Part shown: positions 12,733-25,000 of the stretch, in pieces
Layout of the letters: the number at the start of each line of letters is the position of its first letter
Numbering within the stretch: position 1 is the stretch's first letter
NCBI GenBank assembly: GCA_947034895.1
Contig: OX344762.1
Location: 81,772,981-81,836,980 of the forward strand
From: Rhytidiadelphus loreus
Taxonomy: Eukaryota > Streptophyta > Bryopsida > Hypnales > Hylocomiaceae
Reading direction: 5' to 3'
Length of the DNA: 64,000 nt
Notes under the pieces: model-generated
The model's database searches: none
What the model saw: the letters and a program-made list of their open reading frames with translations, nothing else
Told to the model about the DNA's origin: nothing
Position numbers and translations under genes: made by a program

Positions 12733-12825
12733 TTGGACTGCCCTAGACATCGCAGAAACTTCCCGTCACACTTTTCTTGTGAAGCTGCCGTTTGTGAATT
12801 TATCCTTCAATTACCGGTATTTGTA
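12733..12825 (+). pseudogene. Exon-like segment, unrecognised
   Basis: A segment of about 93 bp between a good acceptor (TATAATTGCAG) and a good donor (TTT|GTAAGTG). It is open in two plus-strand frames, one reading DIAETSRHTFLVKLPF and the other SCEAAVCEFILQLPVF. Neither resembles a family I know. It may be an isolated exon of a lost gene or a chance pairing of splice-like sites. Confidence 0.2.
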
Positions 12826-13595
12826 AGTGCAAATTCTGCAGTCAACAATTAAGAGGTAAATGTGTATTACGGATCGATTAGGTCAAGTGAAAGCTGAGTT
12901 TCCTTTATGAGAAATTATAGCATGCTTAGACACTAGAATTGCAAGGGATGTTATTTCCATGACGAGGCTCTATTTACTGAGCATAATCTCAATGGTTGGA
13001 TTTTGTTCAATCATGCTCAATTAAGGATATGAAAAGGACACAACAACATCAAGAAGTTAAAGATTATGAGATACATATAAAGCTAATACATGCTTGCCAT
13101 CTCTACATATTAAGTGGACACCATTGAGGTTATGTTTCAACAACCAAGCACTTGCATTGTGAAGTAAGCTTACTAACTATCTTTGATTTCAAAGAAGCTT
13201 AATTAGACCGTGTCACATTTACAATGGTGCACAATGAGCTACTCATTGGTTGATGATTGGTTGTGATTATGATAAAGGGTAAGGCATCTCCTTGATGATC
13301 TTGCCCAAAATGAGGCAACCTGAGCTTGAAGACGGAGGTGGAGTACATTTTTTTTTGGCAAAATCATGTGAGGAGGAGGCTTTCAAGGCTTCAAGGCTTT
13401 CACGGCATTTTCACAAGGTTTAGGTTATGAAAATAAGTCTTGCAGTTCTTGTCGAATGACCTCATATTCGTCAAATTGGCTCATTTCAGAGCTTTGGGTC
13501 AAGATACATTTGTTAAAAAGGAAAATTCCAGAGCACAGAAATGGTAATGTTTCAATTGCCCACAAATCCAAAATCTATCAAATCCATAAAAAGTA

Positions 13596-14162
13596 CTCCC
13601 TTTGTCCCAAAATGATCTTCTTGTTTGACAAAATGTTCCAGATTAAGGCTAAAAATAACTTTTTAAAGACCCATTTCGCATAGTAGGTAGAGTTTAGTAT
13701 AGTCTTAGTGTCCTACAAACATTGACTTTAGAATCCTTTTTCAAAGTGCAGTTTTAAATTATAGAAAAGTAGAATTTTTTAGGCATTTTTAAATAGCACC
13801 AGTGGGCATATAGTTGTTGAGAGTGAGGTTATAATTTTATGGGCATTTAGAATAAACCAAAGCCCATGTGTGGACCTCAATATTGTCTCCAAAAGTTTCT
13901 TCTCCTTCAACTAGACAATACTCAAAGAGATGCAAAAAATAAAATTGAATAATGTTGATTGACCCCTTGAATCATTTCATGTGTCTTTTGATTGATGATC
14001 AAATGGATGGAAGGGGAGCTATTCCTCAAAATTGTTTTGTTGATCCTAGAGAGCAATCAAAAATTGAATCTGACCAATTTGTAACATCACAAATGCAATA
14101 GGAAGATCATTTTGGGACAAAAAATTAGAGCCAACAAGAAGATCATTATGGGACGGAGGGAG
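13596..14162. mobile_element. Stowaway MITE (Tc1/mariner group)
   Basis: The left end reads CTCCCTTTGTCCCAAAATGA and continues TCTTCTTGTT. The right end is its inverted complement with the textbook Stowaway start CTCCCTCCGTCCC. TA flanks both sides (13594-13595 and 14163-14164), the expected TA target duplication. The element is 567 bp and non-coding. A second partial copy of the terminal block lies just inside the right end (near 14101-14121), suggesting an internal duplication. Confidence 0.9.
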
Positions 14163-14164
14163 TA

Positions 14165-16709
14165 ATATAGATTTGAGGTTCAGCCAGTTGATTGACTTGA
14201 TGATGAGCTGAACTCCGAAGTTCTCTATTGGGTGACTCAAAATTGAGTCCAATCCGTGTTGAACGCCTTTTTACCGTGGACGCGCATTTCATGAAATTCC
14301 ACGAATGTAATGAATAAGACCATCCCTACATCATTCTGCTTTATCTGGACTTGTAGGTGTTAACTGTGTGATTGAGTGCCGTGAGGCTCAAACGCAAGGA
14401 AAATGCCGAGACTCCTGAGTCCGAATTTGGGACTTTCAGGAGTCTACCTTAACTTGAAACTCTCAAGACCAACTGATCTCACACCAGCTGAATGAATGAT
14501 TTATTGGTACTCATATAATTGTGCTCATGTTTGAAGTCACAGCAAATGCACAGTCAATGAAGGTTCAATGGGCGTAGGATTTTTGCATTGCTGGATGGTC
14601 AGGTTACGTCCAACTGGAGGACTATTTGCAATTGATGGTTGTTGACTATTTGCACTGGAAGATCGACTATTTGCACTTGTTCATTAATTTTGTTCTTATT
14701 GTCAAATTATTGGCATGATTCTGGGCTCCAACAATTGTGACATTCATGTATTACGCAAAGCTCTGAGAACTTGGATTAGCCTACATTTCACGTAGCGCAC
14801 CTTGAAATTAAAGTGACAATTTTTTTGAAATTCCTCCACTTTGACGACATTGACTTCTGTTTGTTTGGGGCATAAGAAGAGCACTAGAACTCTCCGCAGC
14901 TGACAATCAACAGACAATCAACTGCATTGACTGCTCTAGTCCAACATTGCCAAAATGTAGGCTCGCAAACAGGCTTGGAAACCTAACTATTCGATTGAAC
15001 TGATGGTTGTTCAGTAAAGATATTAGCACTTCTCAAAAGAGAAGTTTCATCTTTTAAATTTTAATGAAGAAATATATGTCTCATTGCTAATGGAAAGGAA
15101 ATCATATGTTTTGGAGTGAATTGAAAATACAAAAGGCATGTGAACAACAAAAATTAAATAATCACATTTGAAAATGAAAATGAAAATAAATTTTATAAAA
15201 AAAAATACAATGAAGCACATGATGTGGATTGCATGCAATTTAGACATAGAATTGAAAACTCCTAGTGGTGAGAACTATTTAGAAGAAAATCTAGCTCATC
15301 CTATCTCTTTTTTCTTTTTATAAAATATTGAAGTTTCAATCCTAATTTTAGTATTTCCAATATTTGAACAATGACAACATCTATGTAACATTACTCACCA
15401 ATAAATTGGGAGTGTCTTTTAGGAGTCATTCAAGCTTGTATCTAATATTATTGATCTAAAATGTACTAAATCATCATGTAACCAATTGTCAATTTTTACT
15501 ATCTATCCCACTTAGGTTGAAGTTTTATAACCAACAAAAATTAATTTTTTAAAACCTTGGAAACTAGTTTTGTGAATTTATAGCCATTGAAGGAGAATAT
15601 TGTAACTATTTTTTGGTATCCTATGACAACAATTCAAGTCTATCGTATTGTTCATTAATCAAGTTTGAATACTATAAGTAAAAGACAGGATTGCCACAAC
15701 TCTGCCAAAATAAAGTGTGGTAGATGCTAAAAATAAAATCATTCTACAAGATTCTTTTCTCTATACTGATTTTTTGTGAAAAAAATTCTTGATATTTCCT
15801 TGGAATTTGTTTTTAGAAATATTTTAGCTACTTGCAAGTATGGTATTCAAATGCACAAGTAACACAACCTTATCAAGATAATTTTGAAAATTGAACATGA
15901 TAAAACGATAGATGACAATAACAACATCAATAATCAACAATTGTTTTCAACAAAAGACAAATTGTGAAAGTCAATGATTAATCACAAGTCAGTCAAGTTT
16001 ACAAATATATTATAGAAAAGTCTTTACACTATTAGCCCTATAAAATTCTTAATTTAAATTAATGTAGATTGTTTGATTTTTAGATCATCTTGGAGTATAT
16101 TTATTAGTTATTCTAATTGTTTCATGATTATTTTGGATTTATTGTAGCCATATCATTTAATTAATTTGGAAATTCTCAAGCTATTTTAATTACATGAACA
16201 CACACTTTAAATAATTGTATTGTTATTGTTAGAGTTTATACTTTTGAGAGTGAATACCATAGTCATATAATTGTTGTTGCAAACTTGTACTCTTAGGAAC
16301 AAACAACCTAGTGGAATGATGTTATATAGTTGTAAATGTTATTTTGCCTAAATTTCACGGTCAAGTGCTAAAAATTAGAAATTAGAAGTATGTAGATAGA
16401 TTTTCAACTATCAATATGAAACCTAAAGTTAGTATCCTAGAGTTGAATCCCTCAAGCACTAAACTCTAAAAAAAATATAGATATACTTCTAGACAGGTTT
16501 ATGAGACTTTGTAGTTACAAACAAGCAAACCTAAATCTTTTCTTTTACATTTTTGCACATTTATGTTTGTATCTTTGTATGGATATTTGTTTTTGTCAAT
16601 TTCATCAAATTAGTCGAAAAGAAAGGTCATCTAAGTTAATAGAATCAAAAAATCACTTTGGATGAATGAAAAAGTATTTGAAAAACAAACAAAGGCTTGA
16701 AGCACTATG
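14165..16709. other. AT-rich intergenic DNA, no gene seen
   Basis: No gene or transposon end could be supported. The only local structure is a small cluster of GACTATTTGCA phrases near 14620-14680. The DNA becomes very AT-rich after 15040. Confidence 0.45.
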
Positions 16710-17426
16710 GGTGGTTGCAAGAAAGACAAAACGATTTTAGTAGCGTTTTGCCAAAACTACATTTTTTTGCACTTAGTACTATGAAACAAAACAATCTCAG
16801 CCGTTGATCTGAAAAATTGATGGCTAATAGTACTTTTGACTACTTGTAAGTACTAAAAAAGTACTACTTGAAAAAAAAGACAATTTGTCACAAAAAATAA
16901 ATACAACTAGTTATAAATTAATAATAATTAGAAAATCATGAACAAAACAAACTAAAAATTGAACATTTGTAAAGACTTGATAGTGGTCACATTTCACCAA
17001 AAAATAGAAGTCAAAACCATCTTGAATGTTTGGAATGTTGTGCCGGGTGTTGTGCGCAATAGACCCATATTCGCACGCATGTGGAGGACAAAAAATAGTT
17101 TTTTTTTAAATTTCTTTTGGTAGGCACGTGCCCGTCTAGTGTGGGCATAGCCCACAAAAATTTCAAGTGTACATCATAATTTTTGGATACTCCATAATAC
17201 TAAAAAAAACTAAATCACAAAGTGTGACAAATTAGCTAAATTGAATTTTAATTATAGAATGTTTTTTCAATTTTTTTGAAAAATAAAGAACCTCATGAAT
17301 TCCAAGTTAGCCATCTCCAATAAAAATTTCAAGCATGTTAGCTTCATTTTCCAAAAGTTATAGCTGACGGCAATTCTGTCACTCCAAGTGTGACAGAAAA
17401 TAGTATTGATCTTTTTTGCAATCACC
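16710..17426. mobile_element. MITE of about 717 bp, copy A
   Basis: The left end reads GGTGGTTGCAAGAAAGACAA and the right end is its near reverse complement (TTGATCTTTTTTGCAATCACC read inward). The interior is non-coding and contains repeated TAGTACTTTTGA / AAGTACT blocks. A second full-length copy (716 bp) in the same orientation lies at 36136-36851 and matches along its whole length with scattered differences, which fixes the ends. No unambiguous target duplication is visible (TATG left, TTATG right at best). Confidence 0.8.
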
Positions 17427-17570
17427 TTATGTTCATCATCCTGAATACTATGAATAAAGGGCTTAGGGGTTAAGTGTACTTTTTCAATGTGCCATTTTAT
17501 GGGAGTTTGGCCAAAATAAGGAATATGACATTTTATCCCTCGAAAAACGTTGCAAACATTTACTGCCCGA

Positions 17571-17757
17571 TGAATCCTTCTATGTAAGATAGAAGTGTAG
17601 ATATTCATCCTTGGATTTTAGTTTGTGTGAAAAGGGTAGGATTCTTGCACAATAGTTTGACCTCCAATGAGTGCTCTTATTTTTTTTTAAGCAAATGATA
17701 CACACTGTACCAAAAAGGATGATTTCCACGGCGACCAACTTGTCCTTTTAAGGGTTG
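17571..17757 (+). mobile_element. Half-copy of the fold-back MITE family
   Basis: One arm only of the family seen complete at 3001-3381. It runs in the same order: ATTCATCC, GTGTGAAAAGGG, TTTGACCTCCAATGAGTGCT, GGATGATTTCC and a terminal TCCTTTTAAGGGTT. The opposing arm is missing. Confidence 0.6.
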
Positions 17758-17981
17758 TGTATTCCTTTGGAGTATGTTCAAAGTTAACAGTGTTCTCCAA
17801 GGGAAAGGGCTATGATCTAATATTGCGGCCATAGCGTCACATAAAACACGCTGAATATGATTTTTGTGAGGTCTGCTCTGAAGCAAGTCTGGTGGCATCA
17901 TGCAAAGCAGATGTGATGCTCTACCTGAAAATCAATCGCAATTGTTGTTTGAAACTTCCCAGTGTGCACCCATCTTGTGCA

Positions 17982-19022
17982 ATGCTTAAATTGCTGTCCT
18001 TTGTCTGTTTGCTTGGCTGGTTCCGAATGCATTGCCCAAGCCTGATCAGCACGGCCGAGCAGGACTTTAGAATTCCAGAACTGACGCTCTCCCTGGTGAG
18101 TTGTACCTGATTCCTTACTTTTTCTTTTTTAAATTTAGCTTCCAATTTCATAGCTGTCAAGGTTTCTCAGAAATTGCTGCTTGGTCCAGGAAGTCAAGGC
18201 GGTGCAAACAGCGATTTATGCGTGGTAGTATACAAGAGCAGTCATGAATTAGAACAGCCTAATGTTTCTCTGTTGTGTAGACAAGGGTTGAGCTTGACTA
18301 TTCAAGATGCTCGATTGATCAGCAAGATGATGATGATGTTTTCTATGTCAACAGGAGAGAAGTAATAATCAAGGAAACAATCTTCATGGCTGCAACATGA
18401 GTGCCCGTCACATTGCTTCCCTGCAAATACATTATTTCCCATTGCAAATACATTATTTCCCATTGCAAATACATATATTGCAGCTAGCGTCGTTGACTTG
18501 GAGTTGCAAATTCGCACTGAATTTGAATCAAACTGTAGCATCAGAAACATTGAGAGTTCCCACGGTTGTTCCACAAAACTAAGGTAAAGACTCCTTACAA
18601 ATCCTTCAAATATTGGGGCAGAGAGTTGTGCGTACAAGCTTCGGTTAGCATTTCTGGAAGTAAAGATTGCAGGAAATGTCAACGTGGAGTTGGGAACTTC
18701 TGCTAGTCTTGAGGGTGAGCTTGCTTGAGACTTAATTGGAAAGATTATTCTGTTTACAAAGTTTTGTGAAGACTCAGAATAAGGTGATTTTAATGAATGC
18801 CATCCTTGTTTATTCCTAGAGGCGTTAGCTTGGTGGTCATCACTGGTGCTTGGTGACACTGGTTGCATTGATCAATCGAGCACTACTCCATCTCGTGATT
18901 GAATTTCTGTAGGGCGTGGTTTAAGTGCCACAAGCTGGAACACAGAAGGCACACAGAAATCTCAAGAGATTGATGTAAAACAAGACGATCATGCATTAGC
19001 TGAGCAACTCCAGGAATAATAG
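17982..19022 (+). CDS. Cluster of exon-like frames, unrecognised gene or 5' leader of the hydroxylase
   Basis: Several plus-strand segments look like exons bounded by usable splice sites. 17982-18095 begins with ATG and a signal-peptide-like start (MLKLLSFVCLLGWFR) and ends at CTG|GTGAGT. 18281-18400 is open for 39 codons (QQDDDDVFYVNRREVIIKET) to a TGA. 18484-18583 (VVDLELQIRTEFES) lies between TTGCAG and AAG|GTAAAG. 18673-18714 is similar. 18913-19019 follows TTTCTGTAG and ends AEQLQE at TAA. I could not join all of them in one frame and do not recognise the protein. The last frame stops 25-55 bp before the possible starts of the hydroxylase, so these may instead be leader exons of that gene. 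An opposite frame of 188 codons (18868-18302) competes for part of the region. Confidence 0.25.
18420..18476. repeat. Short tandem repeat, unit about 20 bp
   Basis: Three tandem copies of GCAAATACATTATTTCCCAT, the last cut short. It lies just before the exon-like segment at 18484. Confidence 0.8.
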
Positions 19023-19073
19023 ACAAGTACCATAAACTTTGCAATGTGTATGTGCCAGACTCCGCAACCAGTC

Positions 19074-22000
19074 ATGGCTTCAAACAGGGTCAACAGCTAT
19101 GAGGAGCAAGTGATTTCGAAGCCATTGGGAAATGGAAACTCCAGAAGGTGGAATATTGACACGACCAAGCCCATGGTGGCTCAAGTAAGAGCTTGTCACA
19201 AAACTAGTCACTGATTCTCAATCGCCAGGAAGGCAGCAAAATGCGGGGCAAAATGTTAGCCCTGTTCATAACATTCTTTACCTGCCCTTTGAATGGGTAT
19301 AATAGGATTCTTGAGAAAATCGGAACAGGATCAATGTTTTTCTGCATGTTAGATGGCAAAAGAAATGTTTAGTTGTTAACTACTTATAATGTAACATTAT
19401 TTACAATTTCCAGGTATGCCATCTCTGCCAGATTCATACCTTGTGTAATATGATCGTGATGAGCGGATACTAAAGAATTTTTTTTAAAAGGATAGACATC
19501 AACCAAACGGAGAGCATGTTAGATATGTTCTATAGAATGTTACGTTGTTATCTACTTACAATGCAGAAGCGTGTACAACTTCCAGGTTGGCCATCTCGGT
19601 TCCGATTACGATGAGTGGGTGCATCAACCTGTGAAGCGGAAAGAAACACCACGGCTCTACGAGAACTCTCTTCTTGAGGTTGAATACAAAAAATTGGGTT
19701 CACTGTCTTCTCATGCCAATGTTTAGCGTGGAATTATTCTGTGCGTGGAATTAAGTTCTAGGTTGAGTAGAAGGTTTTTGAACATGTCACGGATTCTGCA
19801 ATGTTGTTTCAGTTGCTGACGAGGTGCAAATGGTGGATGATACCCTTGATCTGGGGGCCTGTTGTGATCTGGAGTGAAGCCAAGGCTGTGAACGAGGGTC
19901 TGTCCGTCACTTTGTTGCCCGTAGTATTCACCTTGGGTCTCCTGTTCTGGACACTCTTGGAGTACATCCTTCACCGATTTCTGTTTCACATGAAAGTCTC
20001 CAGTCCCACGTAAAGTATTCCACTCTAGATACTCTCAACATACTATTGTAAATCCATAATGTCAGAGTCTAATATGCAAGGCACTATAGGGCTCTAAAAG
20101 CGGATCAAATCTCGAGCATTATCTAGTCCGTCTTCATGAGCTGCGGTAGTTTCTAGCTCTTGCAAAGTTGTGTGATTCCACGGGTTTCTAATTCTCTGAG
20201 GTATGGCAGAATGATTTATATGCATTACATCATCCATGGATTTCACCACAAGCACCCCATGGACGGAGACCGTCTCGTCTTCCCGCCTCCGTATACGGCA
20301 GTCATTTGTATCGTTGTAAGTACCTCAAAACTGTTACTGGAAGAAATTATACTCTTATGAAATCGATTTCGCAGCCAGTGGACTTCTTCTCATCAATTAG
20401 ACTTCTAGAAAACTCATATGGAATCAATTTCGCAGCCAGTGGACTTCTTCTCAGCAATTTGACTTTTAGAAAAAATTTATAAAATCGATTTCACAGTGAA
20501 CTTCTCCTCACCAATTTGACTTCTAGAAAACTCAATTTCGCAGTGGATTTCTCCTCACCAATTTGACTTCTAGAAAACTCATATGGAATCAATTTCACAG
20601 TGGACTTCTTCTCACCAATTTGACTTCTAGAAAACTCATATGGAATCAATTTCGCAGCCAGTGGACTTCTTCTCAGCAAATTTGACTTCTAGAAAAAATT
20701 TATAAAATCAATTTCGCAGTGGACTTTATCTCACCAATTTGACTTCTAGAAAACTCGTATGAAATCAATCTCGCAGTAGACATATTCTCAGCAATGTGAC
20801 TTCTTAAAAACGCGTATGAAATCTACTTCGCAGTGGACTTATTCTCATCAATTTGACTTCTAAAGGCAGTAAAGTGGAGGTGTTTGTTGGACAGGCACAA
20901 AATATGATCTTAGGGAGGTTCTATCTGTTTTAGAAAGTAGCACAAAAGAGGCAATTTGCGGAACCTTGATCATATGATATTTTTTTGTTTCTGTACTGTG
21001 TGTAGTTTTGGAAGGTCATGGACTTGGTGCTCACACCCCAGTGGAAGCCTGCATTCTTTGGAGGGGCAATCCTTGGCTACATCATTTACGACCTCACTCA
21101 CTATTTCCTCCACTTTGGGACACCGTTTTCAAATTATCTGTACAAAATGAAGGTAAGCAATGCTTCTTAACTTCTAAAGTTTTTTAATTGATGTTTTGAG
21201 GCCCATAATTGCTTCAAAATACTTAAAACAAGGCTAAAATCTTCATCTCCATTCATTTTTTAAGGAATTCAACCGTATCATCCTTTAGTTGACTTGTTTA
21301 GGGATATCCTTTCAAAATTTTAGAGTGAATGTTTGCACTAATTGCAAGTTCAACATGCTTGAACTTCAAAATGTAGGCTTTTCTAGCCCTTCCAAAAGGT
21401 AAAGTTTTGTCTTTCAACATTTTAAGAAAAAAAAACATGTATGTTGTATAGCTTATGCATTTTAGTGAATATGTTGGAAAATGGATGGAGAATATATGTA
21501 AAAAATCAACCAAAAAAACTTTCATATTTATTTTTATAAAATTTATAAGTGGAAAGTGGTATTGGGTGAAAGAAAAGAAAAAAAGCTAATAACTTTTACA
21601 AAAAATTGAGAAATTTTAATCCCAATGGTAAAAACGTTCCACTAAACAATAAGCATGTTTTTCATCATTGTGTGAAAATTGTCAAAATTGAGTTCAATAA
21701 CCAACTTTACATGTTTTTTTTACCTTCATTGCCCACAAAACAAATGTCCTCGTAAGTTTCACCTCATTATTTGGAATTGAATGGTCCAAATGTTTTTGAG
21801 TAGGTATCAATCTATCAATCCAATTCAACTCATTGATGTTTGTTTAGAATATATATATTTAGCTACCCAATTTGATATCAAAGTCAAAAAAAAATCTTCT
21901 AACTCTACAATATTTATCTTAAACAAAGATTCATATGTAGATTAGGATGATTAGGACAAAAGAACCAAAGTCAATTTCTTAGTCCTTTAGGGGGTACATT

Positions 22001-25000
22001 TTTGGTTAGAAGGATATAACAACATAAAAAGGGCTTATTAGAGTTAATTATAAAGTGTGTGCAATGAAAGAGCACGAGTTGGAGTTTGAAGAAAAAATGT
22101 ACAAGACAAGACTCCTTGAGACAACCCAAACTGGGGTGTGATGGAGTTTGGTGTTGTGTTTCTTTTGCACTATTCTTAGTTAAACCTTCTTGTGACATCT
22201 GTTGTATAGACTAGGGTTCACTTTACAATTAACTCCATCTTTATAAATAACATGCAAAATTACGGGACCAAATGGCAAAGGATCTTATTTCAATAAGTTT
22301 TCCTTTGATGTTATGGGATGTAATATTTATAGTTGACAGGAAAAAAAATTAATCATGCTTGTTATAGAGATGTATAAATATATTTCAGTCTATATCAAAT
22401 CCTTGGTTGCCAGCTCAACATAGTTGGGCACCAATAAATTAACTATTCCTTTTGGGTCTAATTCCAGGTAGTTTGAATCAACAAAATTTTAAGCCTTGAG
22501 CATATAGAAATTACAATGAAGAAAATGCACTCATTTTGCCATGTTTCAATGAAATTTTGATGTTAATTGTTAAAAATTATATTGTAGCTATTAAAGGTAT
22601 AAAAAAATTAAAAAAATTTCATTGCTCAAATTACCAATTTCAACTAAATTCTTGAAGACACTCTTGTAAAATGAAATGGAAAAGAAAAAAGAATGGTTAT
22701 GCATTGTCTAGGTAGAAGGTCATGGGACACTAACCAAGAAATATATATGCACCCTGAATTGTTCTCTAAAAATGAACAAAGTACAAAGTGTCCATACCTT
22801 ACCATGTGAGAGCATAGTTCCAAAGGCCCATTTGGACACTAAAGTGTCTACAATTGCTACAAGTTTATCATTGTCAAGTCACTATCAAATTGCGGAATTA
22901 ATTTGCATAAAACTTTGGGTAGAAGGAATTAACACGGGCGTGCCCTAACTCATTTTTCAATCTTTTGAAACTCATTACAATTTGGGTACATAAAATTGTA
23001 GTGAATTGAGCATCAAAAGTCAATAGCCGATAGTCATGTTTTCAATTTTCACGTATATTTTAATCCTATAAAGAAGATGGGGGCTAGAGTGACTGGATGG
23101 ATAACAAAAAAATCCCTCCATGTAAGACAGAAGTGCATATGTTCATCCTTAGAATTTTGTGCAAAAAGTGAAAGTCTTGCACATTAGTTTGACCTCCAAT
23201 GATTTTTTTGATTTGATTTTAAGTAGATGATTCACGTTGTACCAAAAAGGATGATTTCCGCAGTACAATATCTTTCTTTGTGTCCAAGCAACTTATTCTA
23301 TGCATTTAATATAAAAAGTGACAACATTTAGTGTGTGTAATTGTTACTGAATAATGAATCTCGTTCAACTGCTCCTATGAGTGGTTGCTGAGAATAATTA
23401 GATACCACCTGCGTCCCTCCAGGTGGCTTGTAAGATAGGATGAGCCAAGGTATGGGCACCCTATGGGCACCCTATACGGGTCACCAATTACAACTGATCG
23501 TAATTAATATTATTAAACAGACATTGTTTTTATTTAATCTTATAGACTTCTAGAAGACGATTTCAGCACATTTTAATCAGTATGCATTATTTGAACACCA
23601 TATGAACAAGTAATGTATTCTTAAAGTATTGTTTTTTAAGTGTTCCAAAAAACAACACTAGGCTTTCATAAACTCTCATGTTTTGATTGTGTTTGAATTC
23701 ACACACAAGCAAATTGTGTTGAAGCTTTGGTGAAGTTTATGCATGGTGTTAAAATATTGTGAGTTAGAGTTCGAAGTGCGCAAAGTCTAACTAATAGATG
23801 TTTCAAATCCATGCCCTAATTTTGTTGCGTAGTATTGTACTATCTGCAATAATCTATTTTTTTATCCACTTTTATTAGTGCATGCTAAAGTTTTTTGAGG
23901 AGGTGTTGGGTTTGAGCTCATCTTACCTTTTCATAACCATTTGTAAGGTTCTTTCTTTTGTGTCATAAAAACAAATAAATAAATCTCTCCATCACTAACT
24001 CACTTTGGAAGGTGTCATAACATGATTTATATATGCTAATTATTCCTAAGAGGCAATTGAAGGTGACAAAACATTTTATTTCCATTAGTGTCTAAAACTT
24101 CACTAAAATGTGTTTCTATGGTTAGAGAAATGAAACTTAGCTTTGTAACTCTAGATTGGATTAGAAGGAGAGCAAAAAACAAGATTTGGTACATTACAAG
24201 TTGGTTGTCGATAATTCAATTGTGATCCAATCCCATCAAAATTTAAAAAAGTGTATTGTAGTAAATTAACAGTCTAAGATTGTTCAAGATACCTTTTCTT
24301 CGGCCTTCCTAAAATACAATATCTTGGAAAGTCCTAGATTAACATTCTATACTACATGCAATTGTTACAATTTGATGGAATTAGTTCATGATTTACCAAT
24401 AGAAACAAGGCATTTGAGTAAAAAGCAACAATGTCAAATCTTCGTACTCAACGTTCATATGGACCTCTAACATCACGTTCTAAACATTGGTGCTTGGTGC
24501 TCTGATACCTTTGGTGTTTTTTTTATGCACAATTTTTCATTGGTTGGCTACAACCAAAAGATGTTGGTTGTTTTTTGTGAAGGAAATTTTCAATTTTTTT
24601 CCCAGTCAAAATAGCCAAATTATTGTTGTTGTTTAAGACCATTCAATAGCCAAATATTACCTAGATATCACCTAGTTTTGATATAGATATCAACAAGTAT
24701 CACCCAAGTATCATATCCATACCTTTAGTTAAGTTAAGTTTGTTGTTTTGTTTTGTTTGTTACGGTGAGACCTCTGGAACCGTGCGTCCCCCAATCGCGT
24801 TCTTGGTACCATCAAAAAGCCCTCAACGCAAAGGGGTGCATGGGCTTTGTTTTTTTGGCATTCTAGCTCACAAGAAAAAAAATATTGAAGTTTGAATTTT
24901 TTTTTTTATGAATTAAAAAATTAGAAAATCACTTTTCACTTTTATTTTGGTTGTACCAATGGCACATGGCACACTACAGTACACTAATAATGGTATTTAG

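Larger units (their letters stand above)
11096..13040. repeat. Diverged direct repeat pair (about 155 bp each)
   Basis: Segment 11096-11250 and segment 12886-13040 share, in order, a GAGAAAT block, GGATGTTATTTC, a block like TTATTGGA/TTACTGAGC, CAATTGTTGGAT/CAATGGTTGGAT and TTGTTCAATCA. They lie about 1.8 kb apart in the same orientation and flank the exon-like frames at 12.1-12.8 kb. They could be the decayed ends of one element, but no protein of such an element was recognised. Confidence 0.45.

Noticed and set aside
18302..18868. A 188-codon minus-strand open frame upstream of the hydroxylase
   Set aside because: No recognisable domain. It overlaps several plus-strand segments with better splice borders, and part of its length comes from the 20-bp tandem repeat (repeated NNVFAMG-type words).
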